From Tritonibacter horizontis (lineage in GTDB: Bacteria; Pseudomonadota; Alphaproteobacteria; Rhodobacterales; Rhodobacteraceae), in contig NZ_LPUY01000082.1 of assembly GCF_001518015.1 (NCBI RefSeq), forward strand, positions 1-64,000: a stretch of 64,000 nucleotides of DNA. Direction: 5' to 3'. Positions 38,112 through 47,148 of the stretch are shown here, piece after piece. The first letter of the stretch is position 1. Every line of letters starts with the position of its first letter. Position numbers and translations under genes: made by a program. Under the pieces are notes generated by a model. That model did not search any database and was not told the origin of the DNA. It saw only the letters and a list, made by a program, of their open reading frames with translations.

Positions 38112-39690
38112 CATCAGCCTTGGGCTGCATGTCGATCTCCAGCAGGACCGGGCCGCGAAGGGGCAGGATTTCGGCCAGCGCGGTGGTCAGACTGTCCGGA
38201 TCGCAGCGCTGATACCCGATGCGATGCGCCGCCGCCACAGCGCGGAAATCGGGCGCACCCGGATGACAGCCTGTCGCGGCAATGCCCGCCGCTTCCATCG
38301 CGTTGGCGATCTCGAGATAGGCGTTGTTGTTCCAGACCACAAACAGGATCGGCAGGGCTTCGTCGCTGGCGACGCCCAGTTCGGGCAGGGTGAATTGGGC
38401 CCCACCATCGCCCATCAGGGCAATCACCGGTGCGGTGGGGTCGGCAATCGCCGCGCCGATCGCGGCGGGAATGGCATAGCCGAGCGCGCCGAACCCGGTG
38501 GCGCCATTGAACCATCCGCCGGGGCGGTCGTGATCGTAAGCAAGGTTGGCGGCATAGACCGCTTGGGTTGAATCCCCGACCATCAGGGCGCCGGGCAGAG
38601 CATCGCGCAGCGTCTCAACCTGGGCAATCAGCGCGCCGTAGCCGGGGGTCAGACGGTTGACTTCCTCGTGGGCGGCGGTGCGCGCGGCCTGGGCACGGGC
38701 GGCGCCGTCCGACGGCGTGCGGGCCGGGACGGTTTCGGCCAGCACGGGCAGACAGAGATCGACATCGCCCTCCACGGCGCATCGGGCCGGATGACGCGCA
38801 AGCTGGTCGGCGCAGATGTCGATGCGGATCAGGTTCGCCATCTCGGGATAGCTGCCCGTGGCATACATGTCATAGTCCGTCGGCCCAAGTTCGGTGCCCA
38901 AGGCCAGGACGCAGTCGGCCGCACTGAGCAACGCGCGGGTGGACTGCAGCGATGGGCTGGCGGCGACAGTCAGGGGATGGCCATGCATCAAGCCGCGCGC
39001 ATTCACGGTCTGAACGACCGGAGCGTCCAAGCGTTCCGCCAGTTGCATCAGCGCCGCGTTCTGGCGGCGACACCCGCCCCCGGCGATCAGGACAGGGCGT
39101 TGGCTGCTGGCAAGTTGGTCCAGCACCGGTTGCAGATCAGGCAAGGTCGGCGGTGTTGGCTGCGCCGGGGTCACTTGGGCCGGGCCGGGCAATGGCATAA
39201 CATCTGTCGGCACTTCGATATGGACCGGGGCAGGGCGTCCCGTCATCGCGGTAAAACACCGATCCAATGTGCTGGCCAGCGCGCTCGGATCGGACAGCTG
39301 TTCGGCGTGCTTGCAGACGGTTTGCGACAGGCCCAGCTGGTCGGGCAGTTCGTGCAACAGGCCCAGCCCCCTGCCCAGACTGTCACGGCGGTTGACGCCA
39401 GTGACCACCAGCATCGGGACGCTGTCGGCGCGCGCCTGTGCCATTGGGGTCAGTGTGTTGATCAGGCCCGGACCGGTGATGACAAACACGACCCCAGGCT
39501 TGCCAGTGACACGGGCATAACCATCCGCCATGAACCCGGCGCCCTGTTCGTGGCGCGGGGTGATGTGGCGAATGCCGGTCCCTTCGATCCCGCGATAAAG
39601 CTCGATGGTATGGACGCCCGGAATGCCAAAGACGACCTCTACCTCGCGGGCGACCAGGCTTTGCGCCAGCGTCTCACCGATTGTTTTCAT
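38104..39690 (-). CDS. thiamine-diphosphate-dependent decarboxylase (acetolactate synthase-like; AruI-like)
   Basis: 528 residues. N-terminal pyrimidine-binding domain (VVFGIPGVHTIELYRG; catalytic Glu in PRHEQGAGFMADGYAR, near residue 48), central domain, and C-terminal PP-binding domain with GDGGAQFTLPELG and NNNAYLEI (the GDG-N motif for Mg-ThDP). The GIPGVHTIELYRG opening is shared with 5-guanidino-2-oxopentanoate decarboxylase (AruI) of arginine transamination; acetolactate synthase-type activity is an alternative. It follows the TetR gene by 12 bases in one operon. Confidence 0.75.
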   Translation of the reverse strand: MKTIGETLAQSLVAREVEVVFGIPGVHTIELYRGIEGTGIRHITPRHEQGAGFMADGYARVTGKPGVVFVITGPGLINTLTPMAQARADSVPMLVVTGVNRRDSLGRGLGLLHELPDQLGLSQTVCKHAEQLSDPSALASTLDRCFTAMTGRPAPVHIEVPTDVMPLPGPAQVTPAQPTPPTLPDLQPVLDQLASSQRPVLIAGGGCRRQNAALMQLAERLDAPVVQTVNARGLMHGHPLTVAASPSLQSTRALLSAADCVLALGTELGPTDYDMYATGSYPEMANLIRIDICADQLARHPARCAVEGDVDLCLPVLAETVPARTPSDGAARAQAARTAAHEEVNRLTPGYGALIAQVETLRDALPGALMVGDSTQAVYAANLAYDHDRPGGWFNGATGFGALGYAIPAAIGAAIADPTAPVIALMGDGGAQFTLPELGVASDEALPILFVVWNNNAYLEIANAMEAAGIAATGCHPGAPDFRAVAAAHRIGYQRCDPDSLTTALAEILPLRGPVLLEIDMQPKADAT

Positions 39691-39702
39691 CTGTTCTGTC
39701 CT

Positions 39703-40356
39703 TCAGGTCGGAATGTCGATGGGAGCCGTCGCAAGCGGCAGATCAAGGATCGCGAAGAGCGTCGTTTCCGCCACCTCGATCAGCCGTGCAGCAGGAAGCA
39801 TGTCCGGCAGCATCGACCCCTCCAGCCACAGCCCGTCCAGAACCGCGTTGCAGGCAATGGCCTTGTGTTCGACCAGCCTGGGGTCCCAGGGGGTTTTGTT
39901 GGCGGTGAGGGCCTCGGCGATGAGCGGTTCCAGCGTGTCGCGAAAGCCAAGATAGGTGTCCCGGTGGATCTGTTTCATTCGCGCATCATGGGGCACCATC
40001 TGGATAAAACCCGCCCAGACCTGCAGCGCCGCGCCATTGGTCACCGGCGGCGACAGCGTGTCCTTGATACATTGGCGCAAGCGATCTGCCAGCGGGCGAG
40101 TCTGGTCTGTCGCGGAGGACAGGGAAAGTTGCGCCATTTTCTGCATGTGATAGGCATAGGCCGCGCACATCAGGTCTTCTTTGGTTTTGAAATGATGGCG
40201 GATGAGGCTGAAGGCCACGCCTGCCTCTGCCGAAATCTCTCTTACGGTGGCGGCGGAGACACCTTTGCGGGCGATGACGCGCAGGGTGGCCTCGATCAAT
40301 TGTTCGCGGCGCAACTCGGGACTCTCCCGGCGGAACTTGGGTTTGTTCTCGGACAT
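39703..40356 (-). CDS. TetR-family transcriptional regulator, BetI-like C-terminal
   Basis: 217 residues, preceded by GGGAG. N-terminal TetR helix-turn-helix (~20-65, LIEATLRVIARKGVSAATVREISAEAGVAFSLIRHHFKTKEDL). The C-terminal ligand domain resembles the BetI-type family. It is upstream of the TPP enzyme in the same operon, and a perfect palindrome lies 20 bases before its start, so it probably represses its own operon. Ligand unknown; BetI itself senses choline, and the nearby betaine genes make a methylated amine possible, but the regulated gene here is the decarboxylase. Confidence 0.85.
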   Translation of the reverse strand: MSENKPKFRRESPELRREQLIEATLRVIARKGVSAATVREISAEAGVAFSLIRHHFKTKEDLMCAAYAYHMQKMAQLSLSSATDQTRPLADRLRQCIKDTLSPPVTNGAALQVWAGFIQMVPHDARMKQIHRDTYLGFRDTLEPLIAEALTANKTPWDPRLVEHKAIACNAVLDGLWLEGSMLPDMLPAARLIEVAETTLFAILDLPLATAPIDIPT

Positions 40357-40375
40357 CTGGATCTCCCTGCCTTTG

Positions 40376-40391
40376 TTGTACGTTCGTACAA
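40376..40391. promoter_or_regulatory. TetR operator candidate TTGTACGTTCGTACAA
   Basis: 16-base sequence with perfect 7-bp arms around TT, 20 bases upstream of the tetR start codon. Size and position fit an autoregulatory TetR-dimer operator. Confidence 0.65.
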
Positions 40392-40484
40392 TAGGGGCGA
40401 AAAATCAAGTCTGAATTCCAGCGCTGCCGCCTGCGGTGCCGCAGGCACAGAGAGCGGGCCGTTCTCGGGGATTTGGGACGGGTT

Positions 40485-42806
40485 TCAGGCGACCTGGTCG
40501 GTATTTTGCTGAGGCATGGCAACGGGACGGGGCCACGTGACGCGAAAACAGCTGCCTTCCCCCGGCGCCGAGGTGAGGGCAATCTGTCCGCCCACAGTGC
40601 TGACCGTTTTCTCGACCATGGCCAGCCCCATGCCGCTGCCTTCAACCTCGTCACGCGGCCGCAATGTCTGGAACATCTGAAAGATCTTTTGGTGATACTT
40701 CGGCGCGATGCCTGGCCCGTCATCGGTGATTGAGAAGATGAACATGTCTTCATCCTCCGCAAAACCGATATGCACGTGACCGTCCTGTCGGTCGTGATGC
40801 TTGATCGCGTTTGAGACCAGATTGAGGAGAACGTTGCGCAGGGGCATCGCAGCAAGCTGTGCTTGCGCCAGAGCATCATCGTAGCTGATTGAAAAGCTGT
40901 CCGGGATCGAGATCAGGTCGAAAATCTGCTCCAGCAGTTCTTGGCCGGAGATGACCACCTGGTCTTGTTCTTCCTTGCCGATCCGGGAATGGGCCAGCAG
41001 GTCGGTCAAGAGTTGCTCCATCCGTTCAACGCGGCTTTGCAACAGGTCCATGCTTTCCCGGGTGTCTTCGGTCAGATGCTCCGCCAGATCCTGTTCCAGC
41101 CAGGTCGCGGCATTGCGAATGACCCGCAGCGGTGCCTTCAGATCATGCGAGGCGACATAGGCAAAGGTGTCCAGTTCGATGTTCGAGCGTTCCAGCTCCG
41201 CCTTGGCGGCCTCAAGATCGGTGACAGTCTGTTCCAATCTGTTTTCAGCCGCCTTGCGGCTGCTGACGTCGCGCATGATCGCGATAAAGGCATTGCCGCT
41301 GTCGGCGAGCACCTGACTGATGGAGACTTCGACATCAAACAGGCTGCCGTCGCGCCGAAGACCATGCACATCGCGATTTGGCGCCATCTGGCGGCGCAAA
41401 CTGTCAAAATTGTTCGTCGCGAGGTATCCGGCGTGATGGCCCCGAAATTCCTGCGGGATCAACAGATCCAGATGTTGACCGATTAGCGCATCGGGCGTGT
41501 AACCGAACATCTCTGTCGCGGCGGGGTTTGCGTTCAGGATCACCCCATCGGGGCGCACGGTCAGAATGCCGTCGACCGCACATTCGAAAATGGCGACCAT
41601 CTGACTGGACCGGGTGATCAGATCGTTGGTGAGATCCACAAAAGCCCGCGACAGCTGGCCGATCTCATCCTGGGTTTCGGCCGGCAGAGCGATCGCGTTC
41701 TCCGTGTTCGGGAGCTCGCGGATACTGGCGACCAGATGCGCCAAGGGAGCGGTAAAGACATGCGACACCGACCACGTCAGCACCAGAGTGGCAGCGATCA
41801 GCAGTCCGGTCACGGCCAGGTTGTTGTTCAGAGCATCATTTGAGGCGGCGTGCAGTACATTGTGCGGGGCGGAGGTTGCCACGACAATCCGGAACGGGCT
41901 GGCATGGTCCGGTATGGCAACTTCGTGAAAATAGGCCGTGGTTTCGCTTTCGAATTTCAGTGGCCCGTTGGGGTCTGGCGTCCAATGGTGGCCGACGAAC
42001 GGTTTGAGGTTGGTGGCGGTGCTCTGGAACAGGCGCGAGGGCGTACCGTCATCCTGAAAAATCAGAAAGTCGCCATTGGCGTTCACCACCCGAAGCTGGT
42101 GGCCCGTGCTCGGCATCGGCGCGGCGGTCAAAAGGAGGCGACGATAGTTTGCGGTAATCACGATGGCGGCAATCACGTTGCCGGAGATGTCGAGCAAAGG
42201 CTGAACAACATTCAAAGCGCGCCGGATTGGCACGTCCTTGTCTGTGTCGTCACCGGGGGCGGGGCGGGCGAAATAGAACGCAGGGCCGCGCTCAAGGAGG
42301 GCGAACGCGGGGTCGCTCTGCTCCCATCGGTGGCGTTCGGGCGTTTCGCTGCGCATGGCAGCACCAAAGTGCTGGACCTGGGTGCGGGTGCCAGCCTGAC
42401 CGACAAGATCAATGACGCTGACCTGATCGTAATGTGGATTGGCCTTGAGCAGCGACAGCATCTGTTCGGCAAGCGGTGTTTGCGGGGACGCAGTGTCAGG
42501 CGGCGCAGCCGTTTTGGGTGTTGGCATGGATGCTGGCGGATCTTCCGCAGCCCCCTGCCGCATGCGTTCAAACGGCGGTGTCATTGCAAGCGCCTGGGCA
42601 TCATGCAACATGCGCTGGAAGGGTTTCGCAATCAGTCGGCTATTAAGCTCTGCCTCCATGGCAAGCCGGTGATTGGCCGCTTGTTGACCGAATGTTTCGA
42701 GTTGTCTGAAAGAGATAGCCAGCATCGCACTGACTGACAGAATGACGACCGTCAGGCAGAGGGCGATTAATTTCCCTCGGAAAGTCAGGTTGAAATGGCG
42801 TGTCAT
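40485..42806 (-). CDS. membrane sensor histidine kinase with PAS domain
   Basis: 773 residues. TM1 ~9-30, periplasmic region of ~290 residues, TM2 ~325-345, HAMP linker, PAS (~415-530, GVILNANPAATEMFGYTP, and a PAC-type IAIMRDVSSRK), coiled linker, HisKA (AYVASHDLKAPLRVI, His554) and HATPase (NLVSNAIKHHD, DDGPGIA, GSGMGLAMVEK). A close paralogue of the kinase at 24458-26722 in the C-terminal ~250 residues; the periplasmic regions differ. No receiver gene lies beside it, so its partner may be one of the receivers elsewhere in the window. Confidence 0.9.
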   Translation of the reverse strand: MTRHFNLTFRGKLIALCLTVVILSVSAMLAISFRQLETFGQQAANHRLAMEAELNSRLIAKPFQRMLHDAQALAMTPPFERMRQGAAEDPPASMPTPKTAAPPDTASPQTPLAEQMLSLLKANPHYDQVSVIDLVGQAGTRTQVQHFGAAMRSETPERHRWEQSDPAFALLERGPAFYFARPAPGDDTDKDVPIRRALNVVQPLLDISGNVIAAIVITANYRRLLLTAAPMPSTGHQLRVVNANGDFLIFQDDGTPSRLFQSTATNLKPFVGHHWTPDPNGPLKFESETTAYFHEVAIPDHASPFRIVVATSAPHNVLHAASNDALNNNLAVTGLLIAATLVLTWSVSHVFTAPLAHLVASIRELPNTENAIALPAETQDEIGQLSRAFVDLTNDLITRSSQMVAIFECAVDGILTVRPDGVILNANPAATEMFGYTPDALIGQHLDLLIPQEFRGHHAGYLATNNFDSLRRQMAPNRDVHGLRRDGSLFDVEVSISQVLADSGNAFIAIMRDVSSRKAAENRLEQTVTDLEAAKAELERSNIELDTFAYVASHDLKAPLRVIRNAATWLEQDLAEHLTEDTRESMDLLQSRVERMEQLLTDLLAHSRIGKEEQDQVVISGQELLEQIFDLISIPDSFSISYDDALAQAQLAAMPLRNVLLNLVSNAIKHHDRQDGHVHIGFAEDEDMFIFSITDDGPGIAPKYHQKIFQMFQTLRPRDEVEGSGMGLAMVEKTVSTVGGQIALTSAPGEGSCFRVTWPRPVAMPQQNTDQVA

Positions 42807-42969
42807 TCGGATCCGGTCTGGGGTGCAGTCCGGTCAAAAGGTATTTGAGAGTCTATGATTGAAAGTTAATTTGCTCAAAGCCGCACGAAAATACATCGAA
42901 AAAACGCGATCTACCCGGTTGGCTGTCGCAGCAGCACCGCCGCAGGTCGCGGCGATGCTGCGTGACGGG

Positions 42970-43521
42970 TTATTTCGGCAACAGAACCGTATCAATCACG
43001 TGAATGACGCCGTTGGATTGATCCACATCAGAGATGGTGATCTGGGCAGCGTTGCCGCTCTCGTCATAGATATAGAGTTTGTTGCCCTTGGCCTGGGCCG
43101 ACAGTGCATCCCCGGAGACAGCGTTGAAATGGTAAAACCCGTCAGCACTGGCGCGTGCGGCGCTGGCGATCTGGCTTGCGGACCAGTCACCCGCGACCAC
43201 ATGCGACGTCAGGACTTTGGTCAGGGTCGCCTTGTTCTCGGGCTTCAGCAAGGTATCGACGGTGCCCGCAGGCAGTGCCGCGAAGGCATCGTTGACAGGC
43301 GCAAACACCGTGAACGGACCGTCGGATTGCAGCGTTTCTACCAGATCTGCGGCCTTGACCGCGGCCACAAGGGTGGTGTGATCGGCTGAATTGACGGCGT
43401 TCTCAACAATGTTTTTGGTCTCGAACATGGCCGCGCCGCCGACCATCGGATTCTCGGCGAGGGTTGGTGTCGCGATAAGGCCAAGCAGAGCGGCGGCGGC
43501 GAGGGCTTTGTAGGATGTCAT
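42970..43521 (-). CDS. secreted fasciclin-domain protein
   Basis: 183 residues from the ATG at 43521, preceded by GGGAG. Signal peptide to ~22 (ALLGLIATPTLA). One FAS1 domain with both conserved motifs: TVFAPVNDAFAALPAGTVDTLLKP (H1) and the C-terminal GVIHVIDTVLLPK (H2). FAS1 proteins mediate adhesion or surface interactions. It lies downstream of an ECF sigma and RskA-like anti-sigma gene on the same strand, 147 bases away, which mirrors the SigK-RskA control of MPT70/MPT83 fasciclin proteins in mycobacteria and suggests it is a target of that sigma factor. Confidence 0.88.
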   Translation of the reverse strand: MTSYKALAAAALLGLIATPTLAENPMVGGAAMFETKNIVENAVNSADHTTLVAAVKAADLVETLQSDGPFTVFAPVNDAFAALPAGTVDTLLKPENKATLTKVLTSHVVAGDWSASQIASAARASADGFYHFNAVSGDALSAQAKGNKLYIYDESGNAAQITISDVDQSNGVIHVIDTVLLPK

Positions 43522-43667
43522 CTGTAGATCTCCCTGATCAGACTGGCCGAATGTGTTCCGGCGATGCAGGAGACACGGACGCACGGCGGGCAGAGTTTCA
43601 GCGGCAGTGAACTTTTTTTGTCATAGGGCCGAAGCGGCGCCCCGGCCGGAATCCACGAAGGGCTGCC

Positions 43668-44381
43668 TCAGGCGTCCCCGAAGGTGCCCGTGGCAAGGAC
43701 CGTACCTGTTGGCGCCCCGGTGGGGGACCCGCCGGGCGGTTCGTCGGACACGGCGATCACACCGCTGACGAGCAGTGGCGCAAGTGCATCGGAGACGCGA
43801 AGGCGGGTGGTGCCGGAGGCCGCAAGGACGCCAAGCGAGACCGGCGCGCTTGCGCCTTCGGCGATCAGCCAAAGTTCCAGAACCCGACCGTCGGGCGCGG
43901 CGCCGGACTGTTGTTCGATCAGGATTTCCTGGCTCTCGGGGAATACTCCAGCGCGGAGGACCAGGGTCTGGTCGGGGCCGGTCAGTTCTGTCTGGTATGC
44001 CGGTAAGGGCGCGCTGGGGTCGCGGAGGGTCACGGTGAGCGCGAGGCCCGCGATCAGGGCGCAGGCCGTCATGGCCCCCAGCCAGATCGGCCACCGGGCA
44101 AACCGGTTGCGCCGGGGTTGGGGCGTGGCGCCGACAGCGTGCAATATCGTGGCCTTGACCGCGGCGGGCGGCGGCACCGGCGGAATGGTCTCCGCAAGCG
44201 GCGCAAGCCGGGCCTCCCAATCGTGGACGCGGGCCTGCAGGGCAGAATCGTGGCGCAACCTTGCGTCAAAGGCCTGATGCTCTGCCAGAGTGAGCAGGCG
44301 CAGAACATACTCCGCCGCAAGGGCATCGTCGTCCCTGATGTCGTCCTTGCTGTCCTGCGGCCCAGTCATCGTGTCAGGCAT
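43668..44381 (-). CDS. RskA-type anti-sigma factor
   Basis: 237 residues. N-terminal cytoplasmic anti-sigma region (ALAAEYVLRLLTLAEHQAFDARLRHD), one transmembrane helix (~102-122, WLGAMTACALIAGLALTVTL) and a C-terminal periplasmic RskA domain (VLRAGVFPESQEILIEQQ, LELWLIAEG). It should hold the ECF sigma factor inactive at the membrane until cleaved. Its start overlaps the sigma-factor gene end by 16 bases. Confidence 0.87.
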   Translation of the reverse strand: MPDTMTGPQDSKDDIRDDDALAAEYVLRLLTLAEHQAFDARLRHDSALQARVHDWEARLAPLAETIPPVPPPAAVKATILHAVGATPQPRRNRFARWPIWLGAMTACALIAGLALTVTLRDPSAPLPAYQTELTGPDQTLVLRAGVFPESQEILIEQQSGAAPDGRVLELWLIAEGASAPVSLGVLAASGTTRLRVSDALAPLLVSGVIAVSDEPPGGSPTGAPTGTVLATGTFGDA

Positions 44382-44908
44382 TCCTTCAGTTTCTGCAGGC
44401 TGCGGCGCAGCCAGGTTCGCATCGTGTTCAGCGGCACGCCGTAGCGGTCCGCCAGTTCAGTATAGGTTTCCCCGCCCAGATAGACGCGCCGCACCGCATC
44501 GGCGCGGTCGGCGGGCAGTTCGTTCATGCAGGCCACCACCTGAGCCTGTTCCGACCGGGCCATGGCCACGGTTTCCGGCCCGGGTCGGTCGTCGGCGAGG
44601 TCAACCACATCGTCGATATCGCGCATCGGCGCCTTGCGCTGGCGAAGGCGGTCAATCGCGAGGTTGCGGGCGACGGTGATCAGCCAGGTCATCGGGCTGT
44701 GGCCGGTCACGGCGTAGCTGTCGGCCTTGTGCCAAATTCGAATGTAGACCTCTTGCAGAACCTCTTCTGCTTCGCTGCGGTTGTTCAAGACACGCAGACA
44801 GACCCCGAAAAGTTTCGCGCTGGTCGCATCATAAAGTGCGGAGAACGCGGTTCGGTCGCGCAGGGCCACCCGCGCGATCATCGTTTCTATGTCCGCTCTC
44901 GTGGCCAT
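44366..44908 (-). CDS. ECF sigma factor, SigK-like
   Basis: 180 residues. Sigma-70 region 2 (FSALYDATSAKLFGVCLRVL, EEVLQEVYIRIWHKADSY, WLITVARNLAIDRLR) and region 4 (LPADRADAVRRVYLGGETYTELADRYGVPLNTMRTWLRRSLQKLK). Directs RNA polymerase to a stress or envelope regulon, controlled by the overlapping anti-sigma gene. Probable targets are its own operon and the fasciclin gene. Confidence 0.9.
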   Translation of the reverse strand: MATRADIETMIARVALRDRTAFSALYDATSAKLFGVCLRVLNNRSEAEEVLQEVYIRIWHKADSYAVTGHSPMTWLITVARNLAIDRLRQRKAPMRDIDDVVDLADDRPGPETVAMARSEQAQVVACMNELPADRADAVRRVYLGGETYTELADRYGVPLNTMRTWLRRSLQKLKECLTR

Positions 44909-45031
44909 GACCTGCGTGTTACCTTGCCTGCTCCGGCTCAGGCTAAGCGCAGGAGCAGGGCTGTTGTCAATTCAAACTGCCCCTGCCGTCGAACCTCGGG
45001 TGGCTCCTGTGCGCCGGCGGGCGGCGCCGGC

Positions 45032-45508
45032 TCAGAAGACGCCCGGCGCGCATTGCAGGCAAATCAGCCCCTCGCTGCGCCAGAAATCTACGACAGATGC
45101 ACGGTCGTCAAAGACGATCCAGGGGTCAAAACCGTCTGATCGCATGCGGGCCAACAGGTCCCGTTTCACCTCCGGGTCGCTCATCTCGTCAGTGCCGGCG
45201 GGGCGCAGATAGATCCCGTCGAAGGGCAGATCGTTCTTGTCCAGCCAGGCGATGGTGTCTGCGCTCCAGCCCTCGGGGCGGCCAGAGCACAGCACGATCT
45301 GTTCGCCCGCGGCCTTGAGGTGACGCAACACACGGCCCACGGGCGCGATGACCGCGGTCTGCGCCATTGCCGCGTGAAAGGCGTCCCAATGTTTTTCGAC
45401 CCCGTGCACAAGCGGACCAAGCCGGTCTGCGTCGAATTCGGCAAGGGTGCCGTCAATGTCAAAGACCGCGCAGCTTCTGGTGGGGTTGGGTTGGGTGTCA
45501 AAACTCAT
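45032..45508 (-). CDS. HAD-superfamily phosphatase resembling T4 Pnk 3'-phosphatase domain
   Basis: 158 residues from the ATG at 45508, overlapping the previous gene by 11 bases. HAD motif I FDIDGTLA (Asp17, Asp19), motif II in LCSGRPEG, and the C-terminal FDDRASVVDFWRSEG. The last stretch closely resembles the T4 polynucleotide kinase phosphatase domain, where DDR..VVE.WR.IG is conserved. That family removes 3' phosphates from nucleic acid ends. No kinase domain is attached. It ends a six-gene operon with an importer, a beta-CASP-like hydrolase and a histidine phosphatase. Confidence 0.78.
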   Translation of the reverse strand: MSFDTQPNPTRSCAVFDIDGTLAEFDADRLGPLVHGVEKHWDAFHAAMAQTAVIAPVGRVLRHLKAAGEQIVLCSGRPEGWSADTIAWLDKNDLPFDGIYLRPAGTDEMSDPEVKRDLLARMRSDGFDPWIVFDDRASVVDFWRSEGLICLQCAPGVF

Positions 45509-46067
45509 CAGAGGTTTCCTCGTGTCGGCCGCTGACATAGCGGAAATGGATGGGGCGGGCGTTTGGGGCCCGCGCGCCAACTGTGGCCTGTCCGGCCAGA
45601 AGCCGGGTGGCGCGGATAACGCCGGAATGGCAGATCAGGACGGGCAGGCAGGTGTCCGGGGTGCCAGCGCAGCAGCTGGTGATTGCCGCATGGACGCGCA
45701 GGATCATGGCCCGCCAGCCTTCGCCGTCCTGTGGCGTGGTGTCCCGCGCCGGAAGATCCCGCAGGGGGCGGCCCTCAAAGATCCCCCAGTCCCGTTCCCG
45801 CAAACCGGGACAAAGCCGTGCGGGGTGATCGGGAAAACCGAGCCTGGCAGTGTCCTGTGCCCGGGACATCGGACTTGTGAACACGGAGACCGGCCCGGCC
45901 CAGTCCACTTGCGCCAGGCTGCGGGCCTGGGCGCGGCCTGCGTCGGTCAGCGCGACATCCAGGCGTCCGGCTATTCGCCCTGCGTGATTGGCGGTGGTTT
46001 CGCCATGGCGGATCAGGCAAAAATCCCGCGTCGGCAGGCCCGGAAGATCAGACATGCCGGAGGTCAT
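45498..46067 (-). CDS. histidine phosphatase-family protein
   Basis: 189 residues. FCLIRHGET near residue 20 carries the nucleophilic His; GLRERDWGIFEG and ICHSGVIRATR supply the conserved Glu and second His. Phosphoglycerate-mutase-like fold, usually a phosphatase on small phosphoesters. Starts inside the stop of the hydrolase gene (ATGA overlap at 46064-46067) and overlaps the HAD gene, so all three are coupled. Substrate unknown. Confidence 0.85.
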   Translation of the reverse strand: MTSGMSDLPGLPTRDFCLIRHGETTANHAGRIAGRLDVALTDAGRAQARSLAQVDWAGPVSVFTSPMSRAQDTARLGFPDHPARLCPGLRERDWGIFEGRPLRDLPARDTTPQDGEGWRAMILRVHAAITSCCAGTPDTCLPVLICHSGVIRATRLLAGQATVGARAPNARPIHFRYVSGRHEETSDEF

Positions 46068-47134
46068 AGCGGGAGCGTCTCGTGCAGGAATACCTGGGCG
46101 TCAAACCCATTTTCCACCAGATAGTCCTCGGGCAGGGTGCAAAAGGCCGGAGCGAAACGGCGGGCCTGCAGGCGCCGGATCATGGCGATCTGGTCCTGCA
46201 AGGGTGGATGCACATTCCATCGGCAAAAATAGCCGCCGTCGACCGTTTCGATGCCCCGCGCGTGCGCGGTCATATGGCCGGTAAAGATGACATGGGCGTC
46301 ACGGCCGAGGCGGCCGCTTTCGCGCCAGGCGCGGACATAGGCCCAGGCCGCGCCGCCATCGGCATTCGGGGTGTCACAGATCAGGAACCGTGCCTTGTCC
46401 AGCGGGCCGCGTTCAAGGAGGGGCGCGATCTCCTGCGCGGCGGGCGCAACGCCGCCGGAGGCCAATGCCGCCCTGAGCGTGGCGCAGCATTCCGGGTCCA
46501 AGAGCACGCTTTCCGGTCCGAAGCGGTGCATCAGGTGCAAGGCAAGTTCGCCCGCGCGCCCCGATGGTGGCACCGGAAACAGGATCTGCCCCTCCAGCCG
46601 GTCGATCAGCGCGTCGAGGTCGGCCAGCCGTTGCGATTGCGGGATGGGGTCAAGGTGATAGGAACAGTCAATGATCGCGGTCGCCGCCGGTGGTGGCCGG
46701 TCAAAAGCGAACCAGCGCGATTCTTCGGACCAGTCGCCGGAATAGAACAGCCCTGCCCCCAGATCGAAATGGAACCAGACCCCGCCAAGTGCGTGACCGT
46801 TGCGGCCGGTGGTCAGGGGAATGCCGTCGAGCAGGGTTGTTCCCTGCTCTGGCAACTCCACCACCCGCGCGGACGGAGGCAGCGCCTGGGCGGTGCGATG
46901 GGTGGCGTGGATTGGCAGACCCGCCTCGACCGCATAGGCCGCGCCGCCGATATGGTCGATATGGTCATGGGTGACAAAGACGGCATCGACGCCGTCCAGC
47001 CAGGTCGGATCGAACTGGGCGTTTGCTTCGGGGCCAAAGCCACAGTCCAGGAGCCAGCGCGCGTGTCCCGTGTCGAGGCGCATGGCAGCGGGACCCTTGT
47101 CGCCGATGCCGGAGAGGACGGTAATGGTAGCCAT
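46064..47134 (-). CDS. metallo-beta-lactamase-fold hydrolase, beta-CASP-like
   Basis: 356 residues, preceded by AGGAGA. Metal site THDHIDHIGG (His56, His58, Asp60, His61), a later His in GRNGHALGGV, an Asp in FYSGDWSE and a TGH motif near the C-terminus. Residues ~190-215 (FPVPPSGRAGELALHLM) resemble the Gly-Arg-x-x-E region of beta-CASP nucleases. The family includes nucleic-acid processing enzymes (RNase J, CPSF-73, Artemis), but some members act on other phosphodiesters. No signal peptide, so cytoplasmic. It sits 14 bases after the importer ATPase and 4 bases into the histidine phosphatase. Confidence 0.75.
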   Translation of the reverse strand: MATITVLSGIGDKGPAAMRLDTGHARWLLDCGFGPEANAQFDPTWLDGVDAVFVTHDHIDHIGGAAYAVEAGLPIHATHRTAQALPPSARVVELPEQGTTLLDGIPLTTGRNGHALGGVWFHFDLGAGLFYSGDWSEESRWFAFDRPPPAATAIIDCSYHLDPIPQSQRLADLDALIDRLEGQILFPVPPSGRAGELALHLMHRFGPESVLLDPECCATLRAALASGGVAPAAQEIAPLLERGPLDKARFLICDTPNADGGAAWAYVRAWRESGRLGRDAHVIFTGHMTAHARGIETVDGGYFCRWNVHPPLQDQIAMIRRLQARRFAPAFCTLPEDYLVENGFDAQVFLHETLPL

Positions 47135-47148
47135 TGGGTGTCTCCTGA

